Shown here in pieces: positions 13,661 through 23,808 of a stretch of 64,000 nt of DNA. The DNA is taken from NCBI RefSeq assembly GCF_016859285.1, contig NC_053413.1, positions 13,040,001 to 13,104,000 of the forward strand. The letters are read 5' to 3'. The notes beneath the pieces were generated by a model, which was given only the letters and a program-made list of their open reading frames with translations, made no database searches and was not told the origin of the DNA. Positions within the stretch are counted from its first letter, which is position 1, and each line of letters opens with the position of its first letter. The DNA comes from Xiphias gladius (Eukaryota > Chordata > Actinopteri > Istiophoriformes > Xiphiidae). A program made the position numbers and the translations under genes.

Positions 13661-15003
13661 AGATGACACTAGACTGTAATATAAATGCAACGGTTTCCTC
13701 TTCATTTATCTTTCAGATGCTGTCACGGCCAGTTTTGAACTGATGATAGAAGACTTGACGGTCCTCTGATTAATGACGTGGTGGTAATGCATAAAGCAGG
13801 TCCTCTCACTTTATTTTCCAGCTTAGATACACTTCACGATCTTTTCTGATCTTGTGTATAAAATACCCAGAACTGTCTTTGCCCTGTGGACAGTGGACTC
13901 ATTCTGCCACTGTCCTGTGTCATTATCGCCCTGCGCTGTGCAACCTGACCTGACCTGACCGTGGTTTGAGTGACGTCCCTGGCTGAGTCCCTGTCCCCTG
14001 CATGTCTGACTGTCTGTCCTCCCTCCTCCATGCCCTGCCTTGTCTGTCAGCTCGGCTCACGGTCACAGCCGCTGTCCTGCCTGCCTCGGTGAACATTCAA
14101 CGCTGTCGGTGAGTTTGGTATGGATCACATAAAAACCATCGACCGTTGACTGTGCCCCGTGGCTCGCTCCGACGACGTCAGGAATGAGGGGAAAATGAAC
14201 AAAAGGGCAAGTGGGCGCATGCAAATCCGAAGACGAAGACACACAAACGTGCACAGAAGTGACACTCTGTTTCCACTGTACCCAAAGACCAAAGGTCACA
14301 ATCAACATTCATTGCTGTCGCTGGGTTGGACTGTGTAGAAAAGCTCACTGAACAATGAGTGCAACTGTGGCCCAGATCTGCCTGACTTGTGTCTCAGCCA
14401 ATCAGCCGACCGGATGTGAAACACTCTGATTTCTTTATTTATATACTGCTTGTTTTTCACTTCTACCCCCCCCCAGCACTCTGAGTCTTCAGGGGAAGAG
14501 AGAAAAGGAGAGAGACAGAGAGATAGATAGAGACACAAATAGACTTCTGGCTGCTTGCTTGTCCTCATCCTCCTCTCCTCTCCTCTAATTGGTGGTTATG
14601 TGTGCAGCAAGGGGGGAAGGAAGCGGAGTGAATGTGTAATCATTTGGAGCCTCTTCTCCTTTAGATGTTTCATCCCTCTCTTTTCTGTTTGTCTAATTAT
14701 ATACCGAGCTCAGTTAACTCTGTGTTAACTGTGCATCTGTGCTGGCAAGAGTCAGCGACTGACAAAGAGAAGGAGGACAAGGGAAGTGAAAAAAGGTAGA
14801 AAGATAATAGCACCAGCAGAATTATTATCTAGTTTTTGGTATATTTTTGGTATAATATTCTTCCCGGTGCTGCTGCAAATGTGCCTGGATATAAGCAATT
14901 TTCAAATGCAGAAAGAAGATTGGTTTCACCTTTTCTGACTGAGGATGTCTCATTATCTGTGTTTGAGTTTCATGAGAGACTGTCTGGTTTCTTGCGTGCC
15001 TCT
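13661..15003. other. Non-coding stretch between MITE and TG repeat
   Basis: No exon was confirmed. An acceptor-like CTTTCAG lies at about 13710, but the frame after it is closed within a few codons. The 13.83-14.3 kb part is relatively GC-rich and non-repetitive. Confidence 0.45.
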
Positions 15004-15024
15004 GTGTGTGTGTGTGTGTGTGTG

Positions 15025-15073
<49 letters not shown>
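15004..15073. repeat. Interrupted (TG)n microsatellite
   Basis: About 70 bp of TG units with a single TTT interruption and a GCGTGCGTG end. Confidence 0.95.
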
Positions 15074-15076
<3 letters not shown>

Positions 15077-15083
15077 CGTGCAG

Positions 15084-15430
15084 GTATGCTATGATCGAGG
15101 ACCTGTCTGCTGAGCTCAAAGTGCAATATGTTATTTTCCTCCTATACTAAAGCCTGCTCCCTCGTGGGAAAACGCCGTCTATAACCTTGTCTTCCCTCAG
15201 ACAGTCTGGGACCGACCGCACTGATGCCATTTCTCATTGTACCCGTCTGTAACAACTCTCTGACACTGTGTCCTGTATTTCATCCTGTAGTCCTGTAGTT
15301 CATGTAGTGTAAACACACAGCTCACACACTTGTTATATATGTTTGAATGTGTTATGTATTCTCATGCGGGGCTGACATTTGCTGTAATTCTTACGATTCA
15401 TTGATTGATTCAATAAAGTTAAATCAGAAC
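15084..15430 (+). other. Possible terminal exon with polyadenylation signal
   Basis: After an acceptor-like 'GCAG' at 15080-15083 there is a 22-codon open frame with protein-like character (it contains YAMIEDLSAELK), ending with TAA at 15148-15150. About 260 bp of 3'UTR-like sequence follows, and then AATAAA at 15412-15417. The upstream TG repeat is an odd polypyrimidine substitute. I do not recognise the protein and found no matching upstream exon, so this could equally be chance. Confidence 0.25.
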
Positions 15431-18076
15431 TCATGCATTAGTGTCTAATGTGATTATTTACTGTATGAATTACACATATCACTAGTATTTGGTGATACTT
15501 TACTCTAGAATCTCCTTCCAACTCCATTTTCCTCCAGTCTCTATCACTCTTTATCTAACAGTATGTACTCTCTCTGTCATTTAGTAACCATGCCCCATGT
15601 CTATGTCCCTCTCTCCCCAGTCTCTCTGTATTATTCATAGAAAAGCACTCTGTGCAGTGGTGCAGAACAGTGGAGGTGATGTAATAGTGGCTGCGAGCGT
15701 GGCTCCGGACTGTCATTTGGGATGGACTCGTGCGACAGGAGAAAACACTCAGTTTGTTCAGCTTTGTTGGTGTTGCCGACAGCTACAGCTGGCGGATTAG
15801 ACAAGATGCACTTCTATGGAAAAAAGTGTTATTTTTTCCTATTATTTATTCTTAAAATTATATTTCAGAGACCTGAAATCCACTCATGGGCCCTGCTTTG
15901 CGAACTTTAAGGTGCTGAAAGTGAAGGAAATAGTATTGAGATACAGTTAAAAGTGCATATCATGGTGTGATCCAGCACTGAACATTAGCACGCCGCATGA
16001 GAAAACATTTTCACTTACAAATAAAACTGATAAAAGGAAGTTGTTGCTGAGTTTTTACTTCACAGCACTTCCTCTTTGAAGTGAGACTACCCCCATCTAG
16101 TGTTTAAAGAGTTCTTTAAATCATGTATAAGCAGACGCTCATTCTGTGATTATTGTGGAAATAACATGATGAAAGAAAAGAGCGAACCACAGTAGACATT
16201 TATTTTCACAGTATAACCTATTTTGTTTTAGGTTTTTTTTTCCTTATTGGTTCTACAAAATTAGGTTTTACAAAAGGTTTTGCTTGTCTTTAAAAATGTA
16301 TTAAAAATCTTTTAATCATCTATCTTGTAGCAGTTGAGCAGTTTGTAACCCTGCTTTTGGTTTTGCATATTTTAACTGCTATAGAAATAAAGAGCTACCA
16401 ATATGTCACATTATTATTAATGAGAAATATGAATATGTTTGAAGGACAGAAATGGAATTTAATCATTAATAGACTAGAGGTAATCCTTAAATATCCTGTC
16501 ATTGTATCATTATATAATTGCTTATTAATCCTCAGTTTAACCTTGCAGTGTTAATTAAAGCATGGTTTCAAATCACTGGTTCAGGGGCCAGATGGGGACA
16601 GTAAGAGAATTTTATAATAAGGCAATACTCAACCCTGCCTGCAAATTAATGAAAAAAACAATTTCCCGATTTTTATTTTTTCCCCAGTCTATTTGATGAA
16701 TCATTTTATTCTCTAGCAAGGCTGCAAAAGCACACATATTGTTTTTCTTTAATTTCACAATTGACACTGAACAAGATGCACTGAACTGCAGAACTTGTCA
16801 ATATAAACACTTAAGCATGGCCCTCTGACATTTTCAAGATGACTAAAAGGAAGACAATTGATTATTCTTTGGTGGAGATTAAAGAGGCTGCTTCCTGTCT
16901 CATCTGTAAGTAGAAAGCTCTTGTTCTCGTGCAACCTCAGGCTGTGCTGCTCTCTGCTGCATTGTGGGAGAGGTGAAGTGAGGCTCTCAGCTCTAGTGTG
17001 TATAAAGTTAAAATCTATTTAAACGTAACTTTTAACTTTTACAAATGAAAAGTTGAATTCACAAGGAGCAATTTAATTCACTGTGTACACAAACGGAAGG
17101 CAGACAATACTGCGTAGCTGACGTTAGAGTGAGTTTGCTAAAATTAAAGATTATATGGTTTATAATTAACCATTATTCCATAATTGTCACATGTGGATAC
17201 AGTGACTCTTGTTCAGAGGAAGTTACACAGTCTTGCTAAACTAACAAAGTTAGTGAACACTGAGATTTTTTTCAATGACAGATGTGATGGAAACCATGTC
17301 CCTAATTATGTGTGTTGATTGTAAATTCCAGACAAAATTCCGGGGATTTCCATGATCACATATGTCAGGCTGGATTATGGGAAAATATGTTTGAATAATC
17401 AAAATAAAACGAGACATCTTACATGTTCCCATTTGACGTAATGCTGCAACCAAAAAATTGGATCGTTGACTCTGAATATTCAAATCATTGTGAGTATCAT
17501 AAACAGTGGCTTAAATGATGAGTTGTCGCATGCAGATGTAGAATACATTTAGTAGAGGGTTTTTTTTTAACTTTAAAACTATTTAGGGGGATATCTTCGC
17601 TCAGAAGGTTAAGGGTGTTTGCCCTTTTATGGTATTTTTTAAAAACATTTTACATTGTTCTTCAAGAGCTGATGGCAGTAGTAGTTCCTGCAAAAGATCA
17701 TTACACTATGACCTATAAACCAGACAAAGCTGATGTCAGCTGTTGTCAGCAGTGTGTGTGTGTCAGCGTGGAAATACCTGTTCTGCTGTGCACATTGAAT
17801 AAACAGCTCCTATAACTTCCTCATGCTAATGTCAAATGACTTTCACCACCTTGTGTTAACTATTTGCTAGATTTTGATCACGGGACACAAAACTTCCAGA
17901 CATGGAATTTCTCACCGTGAGAAGATAAACAGGGAAGAGAAGATAACGGGCAGTATGCTGTCGGGAAACTGTGCACTATTAGTAAGTACAGTTCTGTGTA
18001 CAGTTTCAACAATAAACGCAGAAGAGTGTTTTCATCAAGAGACGTTCGACAAATTATTCTTTTTTTTTAACAAAAG
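15431..18076. other. AT-rich non-coding stretch
   Basis: No gene was recognised. A short frame with signal-peptide character begins at ATG 17955 on the + strand and runs straight into a good donor (CTATTA|GTAAGTAC near 17980). No following exon could be matched, so it is not called. Confidence 0.45.
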
Positions 18077-18082
18077 TTTAAT
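18077..18082 (-). terminator. Candidate polyadenylation signal of CC chemokine 1
   Basis: ATTAAA on the minus strand, about 375 bp downstream of the chemokine stop codon. It is the first common hexamer variant I see in that direction. Confidence 0.35.
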
Positions 18083-18457
18083 GCTTGTATGTTACAACAT
18101 GTACATATACAAAATCTTCCGTGCACAAATAATATTAAAATAATATTATACAAACTTATATAACGTATCAACGCATTTTTTTAATTATAAGCAGTTTTGT
18201 TGAACAGGAGTTCATTGAATTATAAAACTGTGAAACAAGAGTTTGTTGGCAGTAGTCGGGCTCCGCAGAATAACTTCTTCATCTTTGAGGTCTACTCCTA
18301 TGCTTTTGAGGTCTTCATGTGAACCATTTGTGCTCTATTCCTGCAATGATGATTCAATGAGTCATTATTGCGTATCTTGCCGTTCTGAAAATACATTCCA
18401 CAGACTGCAGAATTATAATATTTGTCAGTTATGTTGCAACACTTTCTTTGAAAAAAA

Positions 18458-19037
18458 TTACCTCAGACGGTCGACATAGTCCATTACCCAGTTCAAAGCA
18501 GGATTGGTGCATGCTTTACCCTTCCTAGTGTGGAAACTATAGGATTAAAAAGAATTAAATTAAATTCATATTTATAGGCTTATGATAAACACTAATATTA
18601 TGTCTTATCTATTATTTATTTTCTTGTTCAGGAGCAGGTGAAGTCATTTTATTTATACTTACATGATGGCATTGAGAGAACACAGCTCCTTGTGAGTCTG
18701 GACTGAGTACCCCCTGATTGCAGTAAATGGTATTTTGGTTAACATGTATCTTCGGCAGCATTCAGGATTCACTGTGAAACAAGAAAAAAGACAATATGAT
18801 TAGATACAGGAAAATAAAAAGTAAGGTTAAGAGAAAGAATATACATCTGCCACTCTGTGGGATTTGTGTAATAATGAGGAAACTTAAAAATGAAGCAAAT
18901 AAATAAAAATAAAAAAAGAAAGAGATGGAGGCAGACACCAGAGAGGGAACCTAATACCTACATGCAGACGTGTCTGTTGCCAGCAGACAGATGGTAAGGA
19001 GTGTGATCACCGTCAGCGCAGTTTTGATTGACACCAT
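18458..19037 (-). CDS. CC chemokine 1 (small secreted cytokine)
   Basis: Three coding exons on the minus strand: 19037-18962, 18771-18663 and 18536-18458. Phases are 1 and 2, joined by GTAGGT and GTAAGT donors, and they encode 87 residues. Exon 1 is a signal peptide (M1 to about A25, core ALTVITLLTICLLA). The mature part has the adjacent-cysteine motif NPECC, then the third and fourth cysteines in KELCSL and KGKACTNP. It keeps the family signature AIIFHTRKGKACTNP and the C-terminal helix NWVMDYVDRLR. This is a canonical four-cysteine CC chemokine of normal length, expected to be secreted and to bind a G-protein-coupled chemokine receptor on leukocytes. Very few residues precede the CC pair. 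The stop codon overlaps a weak donor-like AG|GTAATT, so a fourth exon cannot be excluded. I do not assign a CCL number, because teleost CC chemokines lack clear one-to-one orthology. Confidence 0.88.
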
Positions 19038-19136
19038 GTCTTCTTCTGTGTTGGCAGCAGTGACTCTGAGCTGAGCTGTTGTCTTGCCTGTCTGCAGGTG
19101 GAGTCAGAGAGGTTGACAAAGTGATGATCAAAGCAG

Positions 19137-19148
19137 CCTTATATATTC
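19137..19148 (-). promoter_or_regulatory. TATA box of CC chemokine 1
   Basis: GAATATATAAGG on the minus strand, about 100 bp upstream of the start codon. A start site near 19110 would leave a 5' leader of about 70 bp, which is typical of inducible chemokine genes. Confidence 0.6.
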
Positions 19149-19602
19149 ATCAGAGAATAAGGAAATTAACGATTGGAAAAAAAATTAGATCTGCCCTCAC
19201 CAGAATTATTACACCAACACAGAAATTCCCCACCTTTATCTTTAAGCACGTTGTCATGCTTAAAGATAAAGTTGCAGAGGAAAGACTAAAAATCACTAGT
19301 ATGATCATTCAGCGCTGTCCTTTCAGGGAATTTTACTGTCAATATAAATTAAATTATGTTACTGAAATATGGTTTAGCACAATAACATAAGGGATACGAA
19401 TAGAACAAAATAAAATAGAAAGAATAGAACCGAAACTGAGTGTATCACTTGGCATGTTGACTAAATATAAAAATATAAAATAGATCTAATTACAAGCCAG
19501 TTCAATGGACAAAAATGATGGGTGTGGGTTTACACCTTAGGGCTTGTCATCACCACACCTGCAATATACAGTAACAAAAAGTCCTGTACAACCAGTGCAA
19601 CA

Positions 19603-19853
19603 TGGGAAGTTACGAAGGAGTGTCAGTGACTCTACCCGTGCACACAGTAGTGTTGAAAACAGAATACATCTAATTAAACCAAACTATTTGAAATTTTGAA
19701 GTAAAATAGTTCAGAGAGGATGATTTCACTGAAGACATCAGTATGCACCAGCTTGATGTGGGCCGCTACATGTGGGTTTGCTCTGAGGGTGTACAAAGGT
19801 TGTTTTCTAGGTCAGTGGAACTCTTACTATATACTCAAGATCCATGCATCTGA
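19603..19853 (+). pseudogene. Decayed Ig V-set-like fragment
   Basis: Two phrases of a V-type immunoglobulin domain survive on the + strand. A front phrase, SYEGVSVTL (from about 19605), resembles the start of teleost pIgR/CD300-like V domains. A rear phrase, DFTEDISMHQLDVGRYMWVC (from about 19721), fits the F-strand D-x-G-x-Y-x-C region. They are separated by only about 90 bp containing in-frame stop codons, far too short for the middle of a V domain, and the tail ends in a stop at 19851-19853. No splice-flanked intact exon exists. Family assignment is by eye only. It may be a relic of a receptor gene that once lay beside the chemokines. Confidence 0.35.
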
Positions 19854-20234
19854 GGGGAAAAGAACGCAACGGAACCACTTAAACAGGTCATGATACGGTT
19901 GAAGTCAGTTAATAGTTCATCGTGACTTTTCCACCAAAACCGCATCAGATTAAGTAAGACATTACTTATTTCCTGCTACGTCAATTTTCGTATTATACTG
20001 AAGTCAGAACATTATAACTCTCCTTAATCAGCCTCTGCTTTACATTAACTGTGAGACAAAGTGCTCACCCGAGTTGATGATATTGACTTTTCTTTAACCA
20101 CCTCTTAAAAAATGTATTTTTAACTCGTCCTACAATTATTGATGGCCTTGCAGTGCTTAGTTCTTGCCTTAGTTCAGACTTTAGTTTCTGAAGACACATT
20201 CTGACACAGTGAGGTTAAATTTTCCCAATGTGAT

Positions 20235-20321
20235 TTAAAGGAAAGGTTCAGATATCTTCAAGTCTACCTTAATACAATACTCACGTGCCCATTGGAACAC
20301 AAAATGTGAACCTTTCCTTTA
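20235..20321. mobile_element. Miniature inverted-repeat element
   Basis: TAAAGGAAAGGTTCA at 20236-20250 and its perfect reverse complement TGAACCTTTCCTTTA at 20307-20321 bound an 86-bp unit with no coding capacity. Sequences with these ends are common short dispersed elements in teleost genomes (general familiarity). Confidence 0.7.
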
Positions 20322-20959
20322 GTGAGTGGGATATTTTAAGAAACCACATTTCTGTAACAAGTGACACTTAACCAGAGGTTAGGGATACTCTTCACCGTGA
20401 ACAGATATTTTTTGGTAGGCTTTTTACACAGCCCACTCCAAACCAGCGAGAAGGGCGGACACTGAGAACTCTGCAAATCTAGCATGTGAAATAACCAAAA
20501 CTGATCAAAATTTGGTAGAAAATAGCACTTTGCTACTAATAAAGAGAATGAGAAAATATTTTTATTATATTATATTATTATTAAGATATTTTATGAAAAA
20601 AGATGAATTATTTTATGCATTAAAAATGGTTGGTTTGCAAAGTGTGCTTGAGCTGAGTTGAACTTTCTTTTATCTGGTTTTATTTTGTGGTCGAATCTGT
20701 GTCACCTTTGCTGCATACTTGCATTTCACTCTTGTCACCAGTGTGAATGATAACTGGATTGAGGGACATTATGTACGATGAAAAACAGTTTGTGGTCATA
20801 CTTAAAGAAAAAATGTCTCTTCTACATTGCCTTATAATGTTGTCTGCATGCAGCAATGAGGTCAGCAGGATGTTATGTTGTGAGGTTTTGGGCTGCTACT
20901 ATTCTATTCTCGAGTATATCTTGAGAAACAGATCATGTTCTAAATAAATCTGCCTTACT

Positions 20960-21430
20960 AACAGTGAAAGTAGCAAAACCGCAACATAAATATATTTTAT
21001 TATAAGTATAAAAATAATAAAAAATATATGTCATTATAAGTGCTAGTCCCTTTTGCTATTTAGCACATTTAAAAGGGAAAGCAATGCATTCAAAATATTA
21101 CTATAAAACTATGTAATAGTTGACACTTAAAGCATACTAAAGCATAATATGCTTTAAGTGTCAAGAGTAAAAGTACTCATTTTGCACCAAAATGTCTCCT
21201 GTAAGTGTTTAATTATATTCAATTATATCATATATGATATGATATGATATGATATGATATGATATTATATTATATTATATTATATTATATTAAGGAGCAT
21301 TTTAATGTTGTTGGAGGTGTATCAAGTTTTAAACACTATATAAAGTTGAGTAGTTTAATTTATGAAAATTGTTTTCCCATTTTGTTAGTGAAATCTGAAT
21401 CCGCAGCTCTCAAATAAATGGACAATATTT
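20960..21430. repeat. Dispersed AGTA-rich teleost repeat with internal ATATG/ATATT microsatellite
   Basis: This copy contains 'gagtaaaagtactcattttgcac', 'aatgtctcctgt', a pentamer tract of TATGA then TATTA units (about 21228-21293), and 'tatataaagttgagtagtttaattta'. These phrases occur in the same order in the common percomorph repeat also found at 35045-35500. The TATATAAAG at 21337-21345 is part of the repeat, not evidence of a promoter. Confidence 0.65.
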
Positions 21431-21815
21431 TACCCTTAAATATTCCTGTGTACTGACCTGCAGAAGAGGGGGTTTTTGCCACCATTGTTGGCAAAAGTAT
21501 TTAATGTGTCATACTTCCCACTTGACCCAGATGACATTAAAACACATTACAACTCTGGTGTTTCCAGCTAGGTTCTTTGTTTGTGATGGGACCTTGCCAT
21601 TTCACAGTGTTTAAGCTTCATTGCCAGAGACAAATTTCACCAGTTCATCCAGTCTGAGAATCCAGATCAGAAAACCGTTTTCCTGCTGAAGAGAAACACT
21701 AAGTATGACTTCAACGTTGATTTACTGTGCATGATTATTCATTTCACTAATACTATTGATTTATTAAAACACAAGAGTTTTTTTTCTTGTCTACATTCTG
21801 TGCTCTTCTTTAAAG

Positions 21816-22326
21816 GTCCCATGAAGGTTTGCTGCACACAGTACCATGAAATTCCAGACCCAGTCAGACTGTTGAGATACTACACAATCCAGAACATACA
21901 TTACTGCAACATCAAGGCAGTAAAGTAAGAAAAAAAAACCCAAGGCACCTGAAACAACATGCACTACTATAAAGTACATGTTAACTGTTAGCTCTCTTAT
22001 TGTCGTGAAGTCTGAACTTCTTCCCTCGTCTTACTACAGTTTCCAGACAGAGATAAACAGACTTCTATGTGCGAACCCCAACTCAGAGTGGGTGCAACAT
22101 GCCGTGGACTCTGTGCCAGAGTAAGTTCATCTCTCTGTTCAACCTACAGTGTCTCTGTGCTAAAACACCACAACATTATGCCAAGATTCAACAAACGTAT
22201 GTGAATCTATCTAATCTTTTCCTTTTTGTCTTTCTGAAATCGAAAATGTTGAGCAGCATCTACACTCATGGAGGCACCTGGGTCAGACACAAAGACCCAC
22301 GAGATGAATTTGATGTATTATTTTAA
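21816..22326 (+). CDS. CC chemokine 2, signal-peptide exon not found (partial)
   Basis: Three exons on the + strand: 21816-21924, 22040-22120 and 22257-22326, with consistent phases (1-2, 2-2, 2-stop). The first encodes the adjacent cysteines (MKVCCTQYHEIPDPVRLL) and the third cysteine (IHYCNIKAV). The second encodes FQTEINRLLCANPNSEWVQ with the fourth cysteine and the C-terminal helix. The last adds about 24 residues ending DEFDVLF. The CC exon has exactly the same length (109 nt) and phase as in chemokine 1, as expected for the family. No exon with a start codon and a signal peptide could be found upstream. The nearest hydrophobic frame (ATG near 21704) is broken by a stop after nine codons. 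Either the first exon lies further upstream and was missed, or this copy is a pseudogene. The C-terminal extension is longer than in most chemokines. Confidence 0.7.
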
Positions 22327-22599
22327 AGTCAATAGCATATTTTTGTATATCTTTAATTGTATCACTTTGAAGCCGATAAATCGAATATTTTTTAAATAAT
22401 TTGCTGACTATATGTATTATCTATTTGACTACCTGGATCTGATGCTTTATAGATATTTACAACATCACAATTCTTGTATAGTCCTGCTACAAAATAATTT
22501 TGGTTAAGTGAACAAGTATTCGTCATAAAATTAAAAGTACTCACAGTAAGGAAGAAAGGAAATTAGTTTTACTGACAGGTGAACACCTTGTATCTTTAC

Positions 22600-22760
22600 A
22601 TGCTTTCTGATTAGTTGAAGAAGGAACAAAGAGGAAAGAAGGAGGGAAGAGAAGAAGGAATAAAAGGAGAAGATGAAGAGGAAAGGAGGAAGACATAAGG
22701 AAGGAAGGAAGGAAGGAAGACCAGAAAGAAAAAATGAAAGAAAAAAATAAAGATGGGAGG
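22600..22760. repeat. Purine-rich GGAA/GAAG tract
   Basis: About 160 bp almost entirely of A and G on the + strand, including four tandem GGAA units near 22698-22716. Confidence 0.85.
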
Positions 22761-22779
22761 AAAGTGGGGAGGTAAATTA

Positions 22780-22866
22780 GACTTGCCAGTACTTCAATAC
22801 AGTAGGGTACTTACAGACAGTAATTGAGTAAATGTACACCCAGTTACCAGTTTATTAGGTACACCT
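22780..22866. repeat. Repeat fragment ending in an element terminus
   Basis: It contains 'cagtacttcaatacagtagggtactta', related to the AGTA-rich family, followed by TTTATTAGGTACACCT at 22851-22866. That 16-mer is an exact reverse complement of AGGTGTACCTAATAAA at 31449-31464 in the first intron of eif4e2, so it marks a shared element end. Confidence 0.55.
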
Positions 22867-23808
22867 AACAAGCGATCAGTACATGGTGTGTAATTCACTG
22901 CATTAACAGTAGGTGGCGGAGGTGTGCAACTGCACAGGAAGGATTCACTGTATGAATGGAGTGCTGGATGTCCAGGCGGAAGGCTTTTTACGTGTTTTCG
23001 TACTCAACGGGGTGAAACGTTCAATCTGGTTTGGATATAACTGTTACTCTGAAGGAAAACTTCCGTGTTGTGGGGTAAAAACCCGGCGTGGTTATAGTTC
23101 TGAAACCATGATAAAATGAAGCGATGTGGAGATGCTACAGCTGTGCACTGCAAGCTAACAGATGCTAACGTTAACGGCTAGCCGGAACTGTTACTTTAAA
23201 AAAAAAATGACAGCTACGAGGGAAAAGATGCTTAAAAGAGGAGCAAGGTAAAATAGAGATATATGAACGAGAGCCACACAATTATCTGCTCTGTTATCTC
23301 TGTTATCTGCTAACATTGTATTTTAGTTTGGAGTCCAGTTCATGCGGGTTTTCTTTATTTTTTACTGTTATTACGATTGTGCGAATAAGTGGGTAACCAT
23401 TAAAATAGTAATTTAAGGCGAATAACAACAAAACGTTTGAACCTAAAACACTGCATGCCACCATATAACCATTGTAACAGTATATGAATGATTCTGTCGT
23501 AAATAACGTGCATCTAAAACACTTTAACTCGATATATTCCCAAAACAAAAAAGAAAAAAATACTATAGGTAAACAGGTTAAACTTGCAGCATGTGTTGTT
23601 GCCTATGATCTTTGCACAAAACCACAAATATGCAAAATTTCATAAATATATAATGTTTGTTATATTATATCTAATTCTATGTCTGTTTTTTGTTTCAGGT
23701 GTAACACAAGTTTAAAATGTACATGGGGTCAGTGAGGATGGTCACAGCTGGCTGAGGTTCACCCACTGACCCAGCAGGTACGATCCAGGTTGAAAAGAAG
23801 CTGGAGCC
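22867..23808. other. Upstream region of capn10
   Basis: No coding exon was recognised. A good acceptor, TTTTTTGTTTCAG, ends at 23698, about 110 bp before the capn10 start codon, so a non-coding first exon probably lies in this stretch. No TATA box was identified. Confidence 0.4.

Noticed and set aside
17874-18143. Frame with signal-peptide-like segment (MLSGNCALLVSTVLC) and a GTAAGT donor
   Set aside because: No following exon with matching phase and cysteines could be found, and the hydrophobic run continues through the donor. Probably chance in AT-rich DNA.
20747-20947. Frame containing MSLLHCLIMLSACSN as the missing signal exon of chemokine 2
   Set aside because: No acceptable donor follows in phase 1, and it is about 900 bp from the CC exon with a repeat between.
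21337-21345. TATATAAAG upstream of the second chemokine as a TATA box
   Set aside because: It lies inside a copy of the dispersed AGTA-rich repeat, whose consensus contains a similar word, and it is almost 500 bp from the first recognised exon.
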